The translations under genes were made by a program, and so were the position numbers. This document shows positions 26,150 to 34,672 of a stretch of DNA of 64,000 nt, in pieces; the first letter of the stretch is position 1; each line of letters begins with the position of its first letter. The notes below the pieces were generated by a model, which searched no databases, was not told where the DNA came from, and saw nothing but the letters and a program-made list of their open reading frames with translations. Source of the stretch: UBA1351 sp963677885 (GTDB lineage Bacteria; Bacillota; Clostridia; Lachnospirales; Vallitaleaceae). Location of the stretch: NCBI GenBank assembly GCA_963677885.1, contig OY782500.1, positions 4,836,001 through 4,900,000 of the forward strand, written 5' to 3'.

Positions 26150-27046
26150 ATGTTAAGTAAAGAAGTTCAAGAAATTATGGAAATGCTTAGGAAAAATAAG
26201 GAAAGCAATAAGGGGAAACTTATTACACCTGAGAAAGTGTTAAAAGACCGAGAAGAAATTGATAGTATCTTTAAGGATATGCCGGTTTCTGAAAGTATTC
26301 ACGTAAAAAAAATCAGGACCCATGGAGTTGATGGTGAACTCTATACAAATCTAAATAAGCAGGCTGAGATGGACGGGAAGATTCTTCTTTTTATCCATGG
26401 TGGTGGTTTTATGACTGGTTCTGTTTTGTCCAGACGTGTCCTGTGTCATCAAATAATTGAAGCGGGGGGCCTTGATGGATTTTCTGTTGAATACAGACAA
26501 TGGCCGGAAGAGGAACATCCCAAGGCCTTGGCAGACTGTGTAGCAGCTTATCAATGGCTCCTTGAAAGCGGATATGAGAGCAGGAACATATACATATTTG
26601 GAGAATCAGCAGGAGCGATGCTCACCTTAACCATGATTCACTATCTTAAAGACAATGATATGGAATTACCGGGCAAAGCCCTCGTATTCTCACCTATTGC
26701 AGGTCAGGATCTTGAACTGCCATCCCATAGTGGCAAAGAAAAAGCTGATCCTATGATCAGCTATGACAGTGTTATTCCATATTATTACAATGCAGATTTC
26801 AAGTCTTCCTATGTATCACCCTTATATGGAGATTTTACAGGTTTCCCGCCATTATCCATACATGTTGGCAGTGAGGAAGTACTGTTTGATGATGCTCTTG
26901 CCATTAAGGAAAAATGTATGGCATCTGGAGTTGATATAAGTCTCAGGATATGGGATGGACTTTTCCATGTCTTCCCTTTATTTAACTGTCCGGAGACCCA
27001 AATTGCTGTCAAAGAAATTGCCAGTTTTTATATGTCTGAGAGATAA
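26150..27046 (+). CDS. alpha/beta hydrolase, hormone-sensitive-lipase-like esterase
   Basis: A 298-residue cytoplasmic esterase of the HSL (bacterial family IV) type. It has the oxyanion-hole motif HGGGF near residue 82, the nucleophile elbow GESAGA with Ser153, an acid region (HVGSEEVLFDD) and the catalytic His in DGLFHVFPLF. There is no signal peptide. Family members cleave short-chain esters of varied alcohols. It starts 65 bases after the ABC importer and may be cotranscribed, suggesting the imported ligand carries an acyl group, but this is inference. It converges on padR with 8 bases between the stop codons. Confidence 0.85.
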   Translation: MLSKEVQEIMEMLRKNKESNKGKLITPEKVLKDREEIDSIFKDMPVSESIHVKKIRTHGVDGELYTNLNKQAEMDGKILLFIHGGGFMTGSVLSRRVLCHQIIEAGGLDGFSVEYRQWPEEEHPKALADCVAAYQWLLESGYESRNIYIFGESAGAMLTLTMIHYLKDNDMELPGKALVFSPIAGQDLELPSHSGKEKADPMISYDSVIPYYYNADFKSSYVSPLYGDFTGFPPLSIHVGSEEVLFDDALAIKEKCMASGVDISLRIWDGLFHVFPLFNCPETQIAVKEIASFYMSER

Positions 27047-27054
27047 ATCAGACT

Positions 27055-27588
27055 TTAACGGCAATAGGAAATAACTTCGTCAATCCATGCAATATTCTGT
27101 TCTTCACGCATAATAGCACCCCTTAGAACGATAAAGTCGCCAAAACGGTCAGAATCTTTTGAGGGGGTTGATGGATATTGTTCGAAAGTCTTCTTTAAGG
27201 AATTCAGTCTTTTAACATGCTGCATCTTCTGATTGTCCAGAAGGTGCAACCTTGCCTGGCAATCCAGGTTATGTGCAAAATACATTCTTAGTCGGAAAGG
27301 ATCCTTGGGAGTTCGGGGAATCTTTTCATCTTTATGAAGCCATTGGTTAAACTCGCTCTTACCAAGATCTGTGACGGTATATCTTTTGGTTTCCAGAATA
27401 TCACCTGTAATTTCCACATCAAATACCACTAGTTCTTCATCGCTTAACTTTTTAAGTTCAGGGTAGATCTGACTGTGGTTGGCATACCAAAATTCAGCAA
27501 GCTCATAATTGAATTCTTTAGACAGTTCATAACCTGTCATGGATTTTCTGCATAGAAGACCCAGGATGGCGTATTTGAGTGCGCGCAT
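27055..27588 (-). CDS. PadR family transcriptional regulator
   Basis: A 177-residue repressor-type protein with the winged-helix PadR domain at residues 1-80 (MRALKYAILGLLCRKSMTGYEL, YPELKKLSDEELV) and the C-terminal helical dimerisation domain (Vir_act_alpha_C type). The ATG at 27588 is chosen because AAGGAG precedes it by 7 bases. PadR proteins bind ATGT-N8-ACAT sites and are released by phenolic or other hydrophobic compounds. Exactly such a site lies between this gene and the divergent MFS transporter gene, so it probably represses both itself and the transporter-reductase operon. Confidence 0.92.
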   Translation of the reverse strand: MRALKYAILGLLCRKSMTGYELSKEFNYELAEFWYANHSQIYPELKKLSDEELVVFDVEITGDILETKRYTVTDLGKSEFNQWLHKDEKIPRTPKDPFRLRMYFAHNLDCQARLHLLDNQKMQHVKRLNSLKKTFEQYPSTPSKDSDRFGDFIVLRGAIMREEQNIAWIDEVISYCR

Positions 27589-27665
27589 TTCATATCTCCT
27601 TGTATTTATCATCGTGTCAAGTATCTAAGGCTTACAACAAATCATAAGCCAATTATAAATTAAAA

Positions 27666-27677
27666 CATACATGTATG
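27666..27677. promoter_or_regulatory. 12-bp palindrome upstream of padR
   Basis: The perfect palindrome CATACATGTATG contains ACAT/ATGT half-sites and lies in the padR leader, so it may be a second PadR site for autoregulation. Confidence 0.4.
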
Positions 27678-27683
27678 CAAATA

Positions 27684-27736
27684 CATAAAGTTTAAAACAT
27701 GTTATGTTTGACATGTTTTAAACTTTATGATATAAC
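27684..27736 (+). promoter_or_regulatory. PadR operator with 19-bp arms overlapping a sigma-A promoter
   Basis: A perfect inverted repeat has 19-base arms (27684-27702 and 27711-27729) around eight bases; its centre reads ATGT-N8-ACAT (27699-27714), the PadR consensus. It covers the -35 TTGACA (27708-27713). The -10 TATAAC is at 27731-27736, spacing 17. Binding would block transcription of the MFS-reductase operon. Confidence 0.75.
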
Positions 27737-27797
27737 TATAGATGAAATTTGTTATAAAAATAACAAAAAATGAAAATGGTATTTTGGAGGATTAATT

Positions 27798-29054
27798 ATG
27801 AACTATTCAAAGAGAAGATGGATGATACTTGTGGCATCCTGTTTCATCAATTTGTGTATAGGTTCCCTATATGCATGGAGCGTTCTGTCCGGACCAATGG
27901 CAGAGCATTTATCACAGCTGACAGGTACTACACTTACACCTAGAGATTTGTCCATTGTTTTTGTTATAGCCAACTCAGTAGGACCTATAACCATGATTAC
28001 CGGTGGTAAAATTAATGACACCCTAGGGCCTAAGCTGGTGGTGCTTATCGGCGGTCTTATGTTTGGTGGGGGTATGTTCCTTTCTGGATTTGCAGAAAGT
28101 GTTGGATTCCTCATATTTTCATATAGTATCCTTCTCGGCCTTGGCCTTGGTATGGTATATGGAGCAACAATCAGTACATCGATTAAATTTTTCCCTGATA
28201 AAAGAGGCTTGGTTGGAGGGCTTACAACTGCAACCTTTGGAATTAGCTCAGTCATCATTCCTCCTATTGCAGCAGCTTTAATTGAGCGAACCGGACCAAC
28301 CAATGCCTTTAACATCATTGGAGGTGTCTTCGCTCTCATCATTGGAGCCAGCGCCCTGTTTGTTGAAAAATGTCCTGACGGATTTACACCTGAAGGATGG
28401 ACACCCAAGCATCAAGTCAAGGGAAAAGAAATTGTTAATTTTGACTGGAAGGAAATGCTTTCATCACCGATTTTCTATCCTATGATTGTACTTCTTACCT
28501 GTGGAGCCTTTGCAGCCCTTATGTTTATTCCTATGGTGGCACCAATAGCCAGAAATATGATCGGTATGGAAACAGCAGGAGCAACTGCCGCAGTTTCTAC
28601 CTTGGCCTTGTTTAATGTTTTAGGACGAGTTCTTGCTGGGGTTATTTCTGACAGGATTGGACGTATTAATACATTGTCATTGTCCTGTGTTCTATCTGTA
28701 ATAGGATTAGGGTGTCTATACGGAGCAGGTCAAGGTGATGTGGCTTTATTCTATATGGGTATATCAATTATAGGACTATGTTTCGGTTCTTTTATGGGCG
28801 TTTTTCCTGGCTTTACAGCCGATCAGTTTGGCCCTAAGAACAACAGTGTGAATTTTGGAGTTATGTTTATCGGTTTTGCTATTGCTGGCTACTTCGGTCC
28901 TACAATTCTTAACAATGTATATGGCGCAACAGGAACCTACAATAATGCTTTTCTTATAGCGATGGCCTTTTCAATAGTTGGACTCGGCTTGTCCTATGTA
29001 TATAGATTCCTGGTAAAAAGTAATCAAGAAAAACTTCAAGTATCAGTAGATTAA
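27798..29054 (+). CDS. MFS transporter, OFA (oxalate/formate antiporter) family
   Basis: A 418-residue permease with twelve predicted helices. It shows the OFA opening (CFINLCIGSLYAWSVLSGPMAEHL), the MFS loop motif GGKINDTLGPK and a mirrored DRIGRIN loop in the second half. OFA proteins exchange small carboxylates such as oxalate and formate, but many are uncharacterised. It lies behind a PadR-controlled promoter and 22 bases before the flavin reductase gene, so it probably carries that enzyme's substrate or product. RBS GGAGG. Confidence 0.9.
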   Translation: MNYSKRRWMILVASCFINLCIGSLYAWSVLSGPMAEHLSQLTGTTLTPRDLSIVFVIANSVGPITMITGGKINDTLGPKLVVLIGGLMFGGGMFLSGFAESVGFLIFSYSILLGLGLGMVYGATISTSIKFFPDKRGLVGGLTTATFGISSVIIPPIAAALIERTGPTNAFNIIGGVFALIIGASALFVEKCPDGFTPEGWTPKHQVKGKEIVNFDWKEMLSSPIFYPMIVLLTCGAFAALMFIPMVAPIARNMIGMETAGATAAVSTLALFNVLGRVLAGVISDRIGRINTLSLSCVLSVIGLGCLYGAGQGDVALFYMGISIIGLCFGSFMGVFPGFTADQFGPKNNSVNFGVMFIGFAIAGYFGPTILNNVYGATGTYNNAFLIAMAFSIVGLGLSYVYRFLVKSNQEKLQVSVD

Positions 29055-29076
29055 GCTGGTTATAGGAAAGGAAATC

Positions 29077-31026
29077 ATGGAAAGAAAATACCCGAATTTA
29101 AGTAGACCCATTCAAATAGGAAATGTGTTTTTTAGAAATCGTATGTTTGGAGCACCAATGGGTGGTACAGATATAACAAAAGACTGCACGGTAGGTCCTA
29201 AGTCAACAGCCTTTTATGAGAACAGGGCTAAAGGCGGTGCAGCAAGTGTTACCGTTAGTGAACTGGTGGTTCATCCAAAGACGGAAGCCTCACATATGTA
29301 TCACCTGGACCTGCAGACCGTTGATTCATTGGCAAGTTTTACCTATACAGCCGATGCAATAAGAAGACATGGTGCTATAGCCAGTGTTGAACTGTCTCAT
29401 TCAGGTCAATATGCAGGAACTTATTTAGTAGATAAAGATAAAAAAGAAAGCCTCTCCCAATGGGGACCAAGTCCAGGAACAAGACCTGATGGTCGAGAAG
29501 TTAAGGCCCTGACTGAAGAACTTATTCAGGAAATCGTAGAGGCTTATGGTGAAAAAGCTGGTCTTGCAAAAAAAGCCGGTTTTGAAATGATTATGGTTCA
29601 CGGAGGACATGGCTGGTTAATTAATCAATTCTTATCACCTTATTTCAACAAAAGAACAGATAAGTATGGTGGCAGTCTTGAGAATAGAGTTCGCTTTGCA
29701 GGAGAGGTATTAGATTCTGTTAGAAAAGCGGTGGGACCTGGATTTCCAATTGAGTTTAGAATGAGTGGTTCAGAACTTTTTGAAGGTGGATACGATCTTG
29801 CTCAAGGTGTTGAAATCGCCAAGCTTCTTGAAGATAAAATTGATTTACTTCATGTATCAGCCGGAACTTATCAAAGAGGGTTTGGCATTACACATCCATC
29901 GATGTTTTTGGAACATGGACCTAATGTATATCTGGCCGAAGAGATCAAAAAGCATGTAAGGATTCCGGTTGCAACGATTGGAGCTCTTAATGATCCTGAC
30001 ATGATGGAAGAAATTATCGCTTCTGGTAAGGCTGATATCGTTGAGATGGCAAGGGCCCTCTTGGCAGATCCTGAACTTCCATCAAAGGTCATGACGAACC
30101 AGGATGATAAGATTGTACATTGCCTCAGATGTTATGTATGTATGGCTGAACGGGCAGTTACCGGGACGAGAAGGTGTACAGTAAACCCCATGATCGGACG
30201 TGAAATTGATGGCCTTGAAATCCAACCTGCACCTAAGAGGAAAAAGGTTATGGTTGTTGGTGGAGGCCCTGGAGGACTTCAGGCTGCCCTTACAGCGGCA
30301 AGAAGAGGACATGAGGTTATTCTTTGTGAGAAGAATGATGAAGTCGGTGGTATTCTCATTGGAGAACAGGCAATACCTTTCAAGATGGAAATGTATAAGC
30401 TTGGTGTAACCTTGGGCCGTCTTGTGGAGGATGAAGGTGTTGAGATTCGTCTTAATACTGAGGTGGATAAAGCATATGCCGACAAGGAAAAGCCTGATGT
30501 ATTAATAGTTGCAGCCGGATCTACTCCCCTGCTTCCGCCGATAGAAGGAATTGATGGTGATAATGTAATTGTTATCAATGATCTGCACCACCAAGTAGAC
30601 AAGGTTAAGGATTCTGTTCTTGTACTTGGAGGAGGTTTGGCAGGGTGTGAAGCTGCCATTCATTTTGCCAGACAAGGTAAGACGGTTAAGCTTATTGAAA
30701 TGAGAGATGCCTTGTCTCCGGATGCCAACATCAGACACAGACCCCTTTTGCTGCAGGAAATCGATAAATGTGGTATTGATGTTAGAATGAACTATAAAGG
30801 ATTGAAAATAAGTTCAGAAGGTATCCTTTGCGAAATCCAAGATGGATCTTCTGTCATGGTTGAAGGTCAAACGGTTATTTGTGCCCTGGGCCAAAGAGCA
30901 AATAGGAAAATTCTAGATGAGCTCTTGGATTCAGCACCTATTGTACGAGCTATTGGTGACTGTGTTAAGGTGTCAACTATTACGACAGCAATGTATCAGG
31001 GACATCATGCAGGTTTGGATGCATAA
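29077..31026 (+). CDS. NADH:flavin oxidoreductase of the 2,4-dienoyl-CoA reductase / BaiCD type
   Basis: A 649-residue flavoprotein of the iron-sulfur old-yellow-enzyme group. Residues 1-345 are an FMN-binding TIM barrel (GAPMG, VELSHSGQY, MVHGGHGWLINQFLSPYFNKR). A 4Fe-4S cluster is held by Cys349, Cys352, Cys355 and Cys367. Residues 385-640 are FAD- and NAD(P)H-binding Rossmann folds (VVGGGPGGLQAA, VLGGGLAGCEAA). Such enzymes use NADH to reduce activated C=C bonds in enoates, bile acids, steroids or cinnamates. The cysteine spacing CX2CX2CX11C is one residue shorter than the CX2CX3CX11C of classical 2,4-dienoyl-CoA reductase. Its substrate is unknown; the PadR control hints at a hydrophobic or aromatic enone or enoate. 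Confidence 0.9.
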   Translation: MERKYPNLSRPIQIGNVFFRNRMFGAPMGGTDITKDCTVGPKSTAFYENRAKGGAASVTVSELVVHPKTEASHMYHLDLQTVDSLASFTYTADAIRRHGAIASVELSHSGQYAGTYLVDKDKKESLSQWGPSPGTRPDGREVKALTEELIQEIVEAYGEKAGLAKKAGFEMIMVHGGHGWLINQFLSPYFNKRTDKYGGSLENRVRFAGEVLDSVRKAVGPGFPIEFRMSGSELFEGGYDLAQGVEIAKLLEDKIDLLHVSAGTYQRGFGITHPSMFLEHGPNVYLAEEIKKHVRIPVATIGALNDPDMMEEIIASGKADIVEMARALLADPELPSKVMTNQDDKIVHCLRCYVCMAERAVTGTRRCTVNPMIGREIDGLEIQPAPKRKKVMVVGGGPGGLQAALTAARRGHEVILCEKNDEVGGILIGEQAIPFKMEMYKLGVTLGRLVEDEGVEIRLNTEVDKAYADKEKPDVLIVAAGSTPLLPPIEGIDGDNVIVINDLHHQVDKVKDSVLVLGGGLAGCEAAIHFARQGKTVKLIEMRDALSPDANIRHRPLLLQEIDKCGIDVRMNYKGLKISSEGILCEIQDGSSVMVEGQTVICALGQRANRKILDELLDSAPIVRAIGDCVKVSTITTAMYQGHHAGLDA

Positions 31027-31085
31027 ATCTTATAATAAAATGCTGGCAGGCAAGTAGAAGAGCATGTTGGTTGTTAAGTGCAGAA

Positions 31086-31118
31086 AGTAGTATACCTTGA
31101 TAGGGTATACTGCTTTTT
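31086..31118 (+). terminator. intrinsic terminator after the flavin reductase gene
   Basis: An 11-bp stem with one wobble pairs AGTAGTATACC (31086-31096) with GGTATACTGCT (31104-31114) and runs into five T. Confidence 0.8.
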
Positions 31119-31170
31119 ACATTAAATGATGTATAATGAAGGAATTATCTTACTCGTAAATAAAATGAAT

Positions 31171-31199
31171 TTGACAGTTATTTCACAAGAGGATATAAT
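31171..31199 (+). promoter_or_regulatory. consensus promoter of rex with a possible Rex box
   Basis: TTGACA (31171-31176) and TATAAT (31194-31199) with 17-bp spacing match the sigma-A consensus exactly. Bases 31171-31188 match the Rex-box consensus TTGTGAAATATTTCACAA at 14 of 18 positions with a perfect right half (TTTCACAA), so Rex may repress its own gene. Confidence 0.7.
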
Positions 31200-31228
31200 A
31201 ATATTAACAAACGCAAGGGGGTTATGCT

Positions 31229-31873
31229 ATGTCAGATAATGATGATGTTAAGAAGATATCGTCTGCGGTAATTAAGCGTTTACCTAGATATTATAGATAT
31301 CTTGGAGAATTGTTGGAAAATGATGTTGTTAGAATTTCATCCAAGGAGCTTAGTATCCGCATGGGAGTTACAGCATCCCAAATTCGTCAGGATTTAAATA
31401 ACTTTGGTGGCTTTGGTCAACAGGGATATGGATACAATGTAGAATACCTTTACAGTGAGATCGCTAAGATACTGGGTCTTGAGAAGACCTACAATATTAT
31501 AATCGTCGGTGCTGGTAACTTAGGTCAGGCACTTGCCAATTATATTGATTTTGAAAAAAGCGGATTCGTTGTCAAAGGGCTTTTTGATGTTAATCCAAGA
31601 ATCGTTGGCATCTCAGTTAGAGGCCTTGAGATTCAGGACATCGACAATATGGAGCATTTTGTGAAAACCAATCACATTGATATTGCGGTTCTCACTTTAC
31701 CAAAGCAAAAAGCACCAAAAATTGCCAATGACTTATCTGAATGGGGAATCAAAGGTATCTGGAATTTTGCCCCAATAGACTTGAATCTTAAAAGTGACGC
31801 GGTTACCGTTGAGAATGTTCACCTGTCAGAAAGTCTGATGACACTCTCATATCGAATTAAAGATAGAATCTAA
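31229..31873 (+). CDS. rex: redox-sensing transcriptional repressor Rex
   Basis: Rex senses the NADH/NAD+ ratio and represses fermentation and hydrogen or butyrate genes in anaerobic Firmicutes. The 214-residue protein has an N-terminal winged helix (about 10-80, with RLPRYYRYLGELLE, VTASQIRQDLNNFGGFGQQGYGY) and an NAD(H)-binding Rossmann fold starting at IIIVGAGNLGQAL, ending in the domain-swapped C-terminal helix. Length is standard. It has its own consensus promoter and is followed by a coiled-coil protein gene and acpS. Confidence 0.97.
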   Translation: MSDNDDVKKISSAVIKRLPRYYRYLGELLENDVVRISSKELSIRMGVTASQIRQDLNNFGGFGQQGYGYNVEYLYSEIAKILGLEKTYNIIIVGAGNLGQALANYIDFEKSGFVVKGLFDVNPRIVGISVRGLEIQDIDNMEHFVKTNHIDIAVLTLPKQKAPKIANDLSEWGIKGIWNFAPIDLNLKSDAVTVENVHLSESLMTLSYRIKDRI

Positions 31874-31969
31874 AACTTAGGAGTTATTCTTGTCATGAAT
31901 AGCTCCTTTTTGTATAATAAAACTAGGGTTTCAAATACTGCATATTATATAGTAGGTAAGGAGTCTTTT

Positions 31970-32581
31970 ATGGCTTTTTTTAAGAAAAAGGATATGGAAT
32001 TTGATATTGATAAGAAGACACACCTTCTGGTTCTGGACCAAAAATGGCACCAGCTCTTCAAGGGAAGGAAACCTTTGCGCATTGCTGCCCTGGAAAAAGA
32101 ACTGAATCAGCTCCTAAAAAAACAGGGAACTTATACCACTGAGCTAAAAGAATACAGTGGTCTTAAGAAAAAAATGATGGATGAAATCATGGGGTCTATG
32201 GGTCAGGCCCACGATGATGATGATCCATCAGCTAAAAAGCAGATGGAGAGAAACAAGAATTATATTGAACAGATTAATAAGAAATTGGAACACCATCAGG
32301 CGGGACTTAGTGATTTACCTGAAAAGATTGCTGAAACCAACAAGAAGCTGGTTAATGCAACCATGAAACACTTTTACCATACTATGCGTGAGAAAAAAGA
32401 AAAGGCGGCAGACTTGGAAAAGGATGTTGTAAGACTTAAGCAGGAAATCAGTGAAACAATTATTAAGAGAGACGAAGCCAAGGAAGAATATCAGAAACTG
32501 TATGGCTATATCCATGATGTTGTTGGTTTTGACATAATAGAAAAGTATGACAGGTATTATTCAGGAGACAGTGATGATTAA
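31970..32581 (+). CDS. coiled-coil protein of unknown function upstream of acpS
   Basis: A 203-residue soluble, highly charged protein. The ATG at 31970 is chosen since AAGGAG lies 6 bases before it. After a short N-terminal part (KTHLLVLDQKWHQLFKGRKP) nearly the whole chain is Lys/Glu-rich heptads, predicted as a long coiled coil broken near residue 85 by an acidic DDDD patch. There is no signal peptide or membrane helix. Its end overlaps the start of acpS by 8 bases, implying translational coupling. I recognise no family; similar proteins seem to occur at this place in related clostridia, but I cannot verify that here. Confidence 0.75.
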   Translation: MAFFKKKDMEFDIDKKTHLLVLDQKWHQLFKGRKPLRIAALEKELNQLLKKQGTYTTELKEYSGLKKKMMDEIMGSMGQAHDDDDPSAKKQMERNKNYIEQINKKLEHHQAGLSDLPEKIAETNKKLVNATMKHFYHTMREKKEKAADLEKDVVRLKQEISETIIKRDEAKEEYQKLYGYIHDVVGFDIIEKYDRYYSGDSDD

Positions 32582-32963
32582 AGGTATAGGTATTGATCTA
32601 ATTGAAATTGACAGAATCAGGAAAGCAATGGAAAAGCCAGGCTTTCTAGAGAAATATTTTACCCAGGCTGAAATTGAGATGTTTGAAAGCCATGGTAACA
32701 AAGCGGTAAAAGTAGCTGGGAATTTTTCGACTAAGGAGGCTGTTGTCAAAGTTTTTGGTACGGGTTTTAGACAGGCCAGACTTGTAGACATTGAAGTCCT
32801 TAGGGACGATATGGGTAAGCCCCTTGTGCATTTGACTGGAGGAGCAGCAGCTGTGTGTGCCAAATTGGGTATTGATTATATACATGCTTCCATATCCAAT
32901 ACAGATACGCATGTAACAGCAGTTGCAATTGGTGAGAAAACAGTTAGTCCTGGAATCCATTAA
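32574..32963 (+). CDS. acpS: holo-[acyl-carrier-protein] synthase
   Basis: AcpS moves the 4'-phosphopantetheine group from CoA to acyl carrier protein. The 129-residue protein starts at the ATG overlapping the upstream gene (MIKGIGIDLIEIDRI). It keeps the metal-binding Asp in GIDLIEIDR and the Glu of the FSTKEAVVKVFG motif. Length is typical. It is the start of an envelope and repair group of genes (nnr, alr) that often lies together in Firmicutes. Confidence 0.96.
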   Translation: MIKGIGIDLIEIDRIRKAMEKPGFLEKYFTQAEIEMFESHGNKAVKVAGNFSTKEAVVKVFGTGFRQARLVDIEVLRDDMGKPLVHLTGGAAAVCAKLGIDYIHASISNTDTHVTAVAIGEKTVSPGIH

Positions 32964-33002
32964 CAAGGTCCGTCATGGCCTCTTGTATGGCTTAATTATG
33001 GA

Positions 33003-33031
33003 TTGACATAACAAGAGGCTAAGGGTATGAT
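33003..33031 (+). promoter_or_regulatory. promoter for nnr and alr
   Basis: TTGACA (33003-33008) and TATGAT (33026-33031) are 17 bp apart. The spacer contains ACAAGAGGC (33011-33019), the right arm of an inverted repeat whose left arm GCCTCTTGT is at 32978-32986. Confidence 0.65.
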
Positions 33032-33103
33032 AGTAGACTGAAATAATCAGTATCATAAGGATATATGATCCAGCAACAAAAATACAGTAAAGAGAGATGA
33101 CTC

Positions 33104-34669
33104 ATGTTTGCAGTAAGAAGTTCTGAAATTAGAGATATGGATAAGTACATGATTGAAAAGGTAGGTCTGCCTTCCCTTGTTTTGATGGAGAATGCAGCCA
33201 AAGCGGTTGTGGACATTATTCATCAGGATAAGATGAATCTTTTAAAGGATGGACAGGTCCTTATTTTTTGTGGAACCGGTAATAATGGTGGAGATGGTCT
33301 TGCTATTGCCAGATGGCTGATTCATCAAGAGGTTAAGGTTTCTTGTCTTATAGCCGGTAAAGAAGAACGATTAAGTGAGGATAGCCGCAGGCAGCTGAAT
33401 TGGCTGAATCACCTCATTGAAAGCCGAGATTTAGACCCGGTTCTTTTTTTTGATGATATGAATAAAAAAGATCTTCTGGTCCAGATTGAAACTTTGGCCA
33501 GTCAGTCCTGTCTTTTTATTGATGCTTTAATTGGAACAGGTTGTGAAAGAACCCTATCTGAAAGATATTGCAGGTTAGTTGGTATTATGAATAAATTTGG
33601 AACAAAGACACTGTCAGTAGATGTTCCAACAGGCATTAATGCAGACAATGGAAAAGTTATGGGTGTATGTGTAAGAGCCAACCTTACGGTGACTTTTGGT
33701 CTTCCGAAGCTAGGTCTTGTACTATACCCGGGAGCTGAGTATGTGGGGCAACTCTTTGTTTCAGATATTGGTCTCTACGGCGAAAGTATTGTAGCTTCAG
33801 TGAATAATCCAATAGAGCTCATTGATGAGGACGTGTTGGTCAGAATGAAGCAAAAGGGCCAACTTACCAGGAAAGCATGTTCCCATAAAGGCAGCTTTGG
33901 AACATTAGGTATTATTGCTGGGGACAAACATATGCTTGGCGCAACCATACTTTGCGCCAGAGCTGCATACAGGACGGGTGCTGGACTGGTTAAGATTTTT
34001 GCAGATGAAGATATGTCAGGACTTTTGATACAGAATGTACCGGAGGCTATTGTTGTACCCTATGAAAAAGAACTGTCAAAGGATACCTTTGACCACAGTG
34101 TAGAAGAGTTTCTCCTTGCAGTTGATGCTGTGGTTATCGGTCCTGGTTTAAGTAAATCCTTGAAAGCCAGACATTTGGTCCAGAAAATTCTTCAGATGGA
34201 TGTGAGAGTTCTTTTGGATGCAGATGCCTTGAATATTATTAGTGAACATATGGAATGGTTTGATGAGCGAAGATGTGAATGTATAATTACACCGCATATT
34301 GGTGAAATGAGTCGATTAACCGGCTATCCTTCACAAGGTATCAGTGAGAATACTATACAGTTTGCCAGGGCATTTGCCAAGGACCATAGGGTTACAACTG
34401 TTCTTAAAAGTGCCAGAACGGTTATTGTTACAGAAAAAGATGATATCTATTTAAATATGGCTGGAAACAGTGGTTTGGCAACCGCAGGTTCTGGAGATGT
34501 TCTGTCCGGTGTGATTGGTGCCGTGATGGCTATGGGGTATAAAAGCGAGGATTCAACGATTATAGGCGTCCTCCTTCATTCTGTTGCCGGCGATGTTTAC
34601 GCTAAGACCAATAATAAACATAGGATGGTTGCCAGTGATATTATAGATAACCTGTGGAAAGGTGTGTAG
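33104..34669 (+). CDS. nnr: bifunctional NAD(P)H-hydrate epimerase / ADP-dependent dehydratase
   Basis: Repairs damaged NAD(P)H. The 521-residue protein joins an N-terminal YjeF_N epimerase (about 1-220, with GTGNNGGDGLAIARWL and DVPTGINADNG) to a C-terminal ribokinase-like dehydratase (about 235-515, with GDKHMLGATILCARAAYRTGAGLVK and the ATP/ADP loop NSGLATAGSGDVLSGVIG). Both active-site regions look intact. It has its own promoter and lies 3 bases before alr, a common Firmicutes pair. Confidence 0.96.
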   Translation: MFAVRSSEIRDMDKYMIEKVGLPSLVLMENAAKAVVDIIHQDKMNLLKDGQVLIFCGTGNNGGDGLAIARWLIHQEVKVSCLIAGKEERLSEDSRRQLNWLNHLIESRDLDPVLFFDDMNKKDLLVQIETLASQSCLFIDALIGTGCERTLSERYCRLVGIMNKFGTKTLSVDVPTGINADNGKVMGVCVRANLTVTFGLPKLGLVLYPGAEYVGQLFVSDIGLYGESIVASVNNPIELIDEDVLVRMKQKGQLTRKACSHKGSFGTLGIIAGDKHMLGATILCARAAYRTGAGLVKIFADEDMSGLLIQNVPEAIVVPYEKELSKDTFDHSVEEFLLAVDAVVIGPGLSKSLKARHLVQKILQMDVRVLLDADALNIISEHMEWFDERRCECIITPHIGEMSRLTGYPSQGISENTIQFARAFAKDHRVTTVLKSARTVIVTEKDDIYLNMAGNSGLATAGSGDVLSGVIGAVMAMGYKSEDSTIIGVLLHSVAGDVYAKTNNKHRMVASDIIDNLWKGV

Positions 34670-34672
34670 AGG

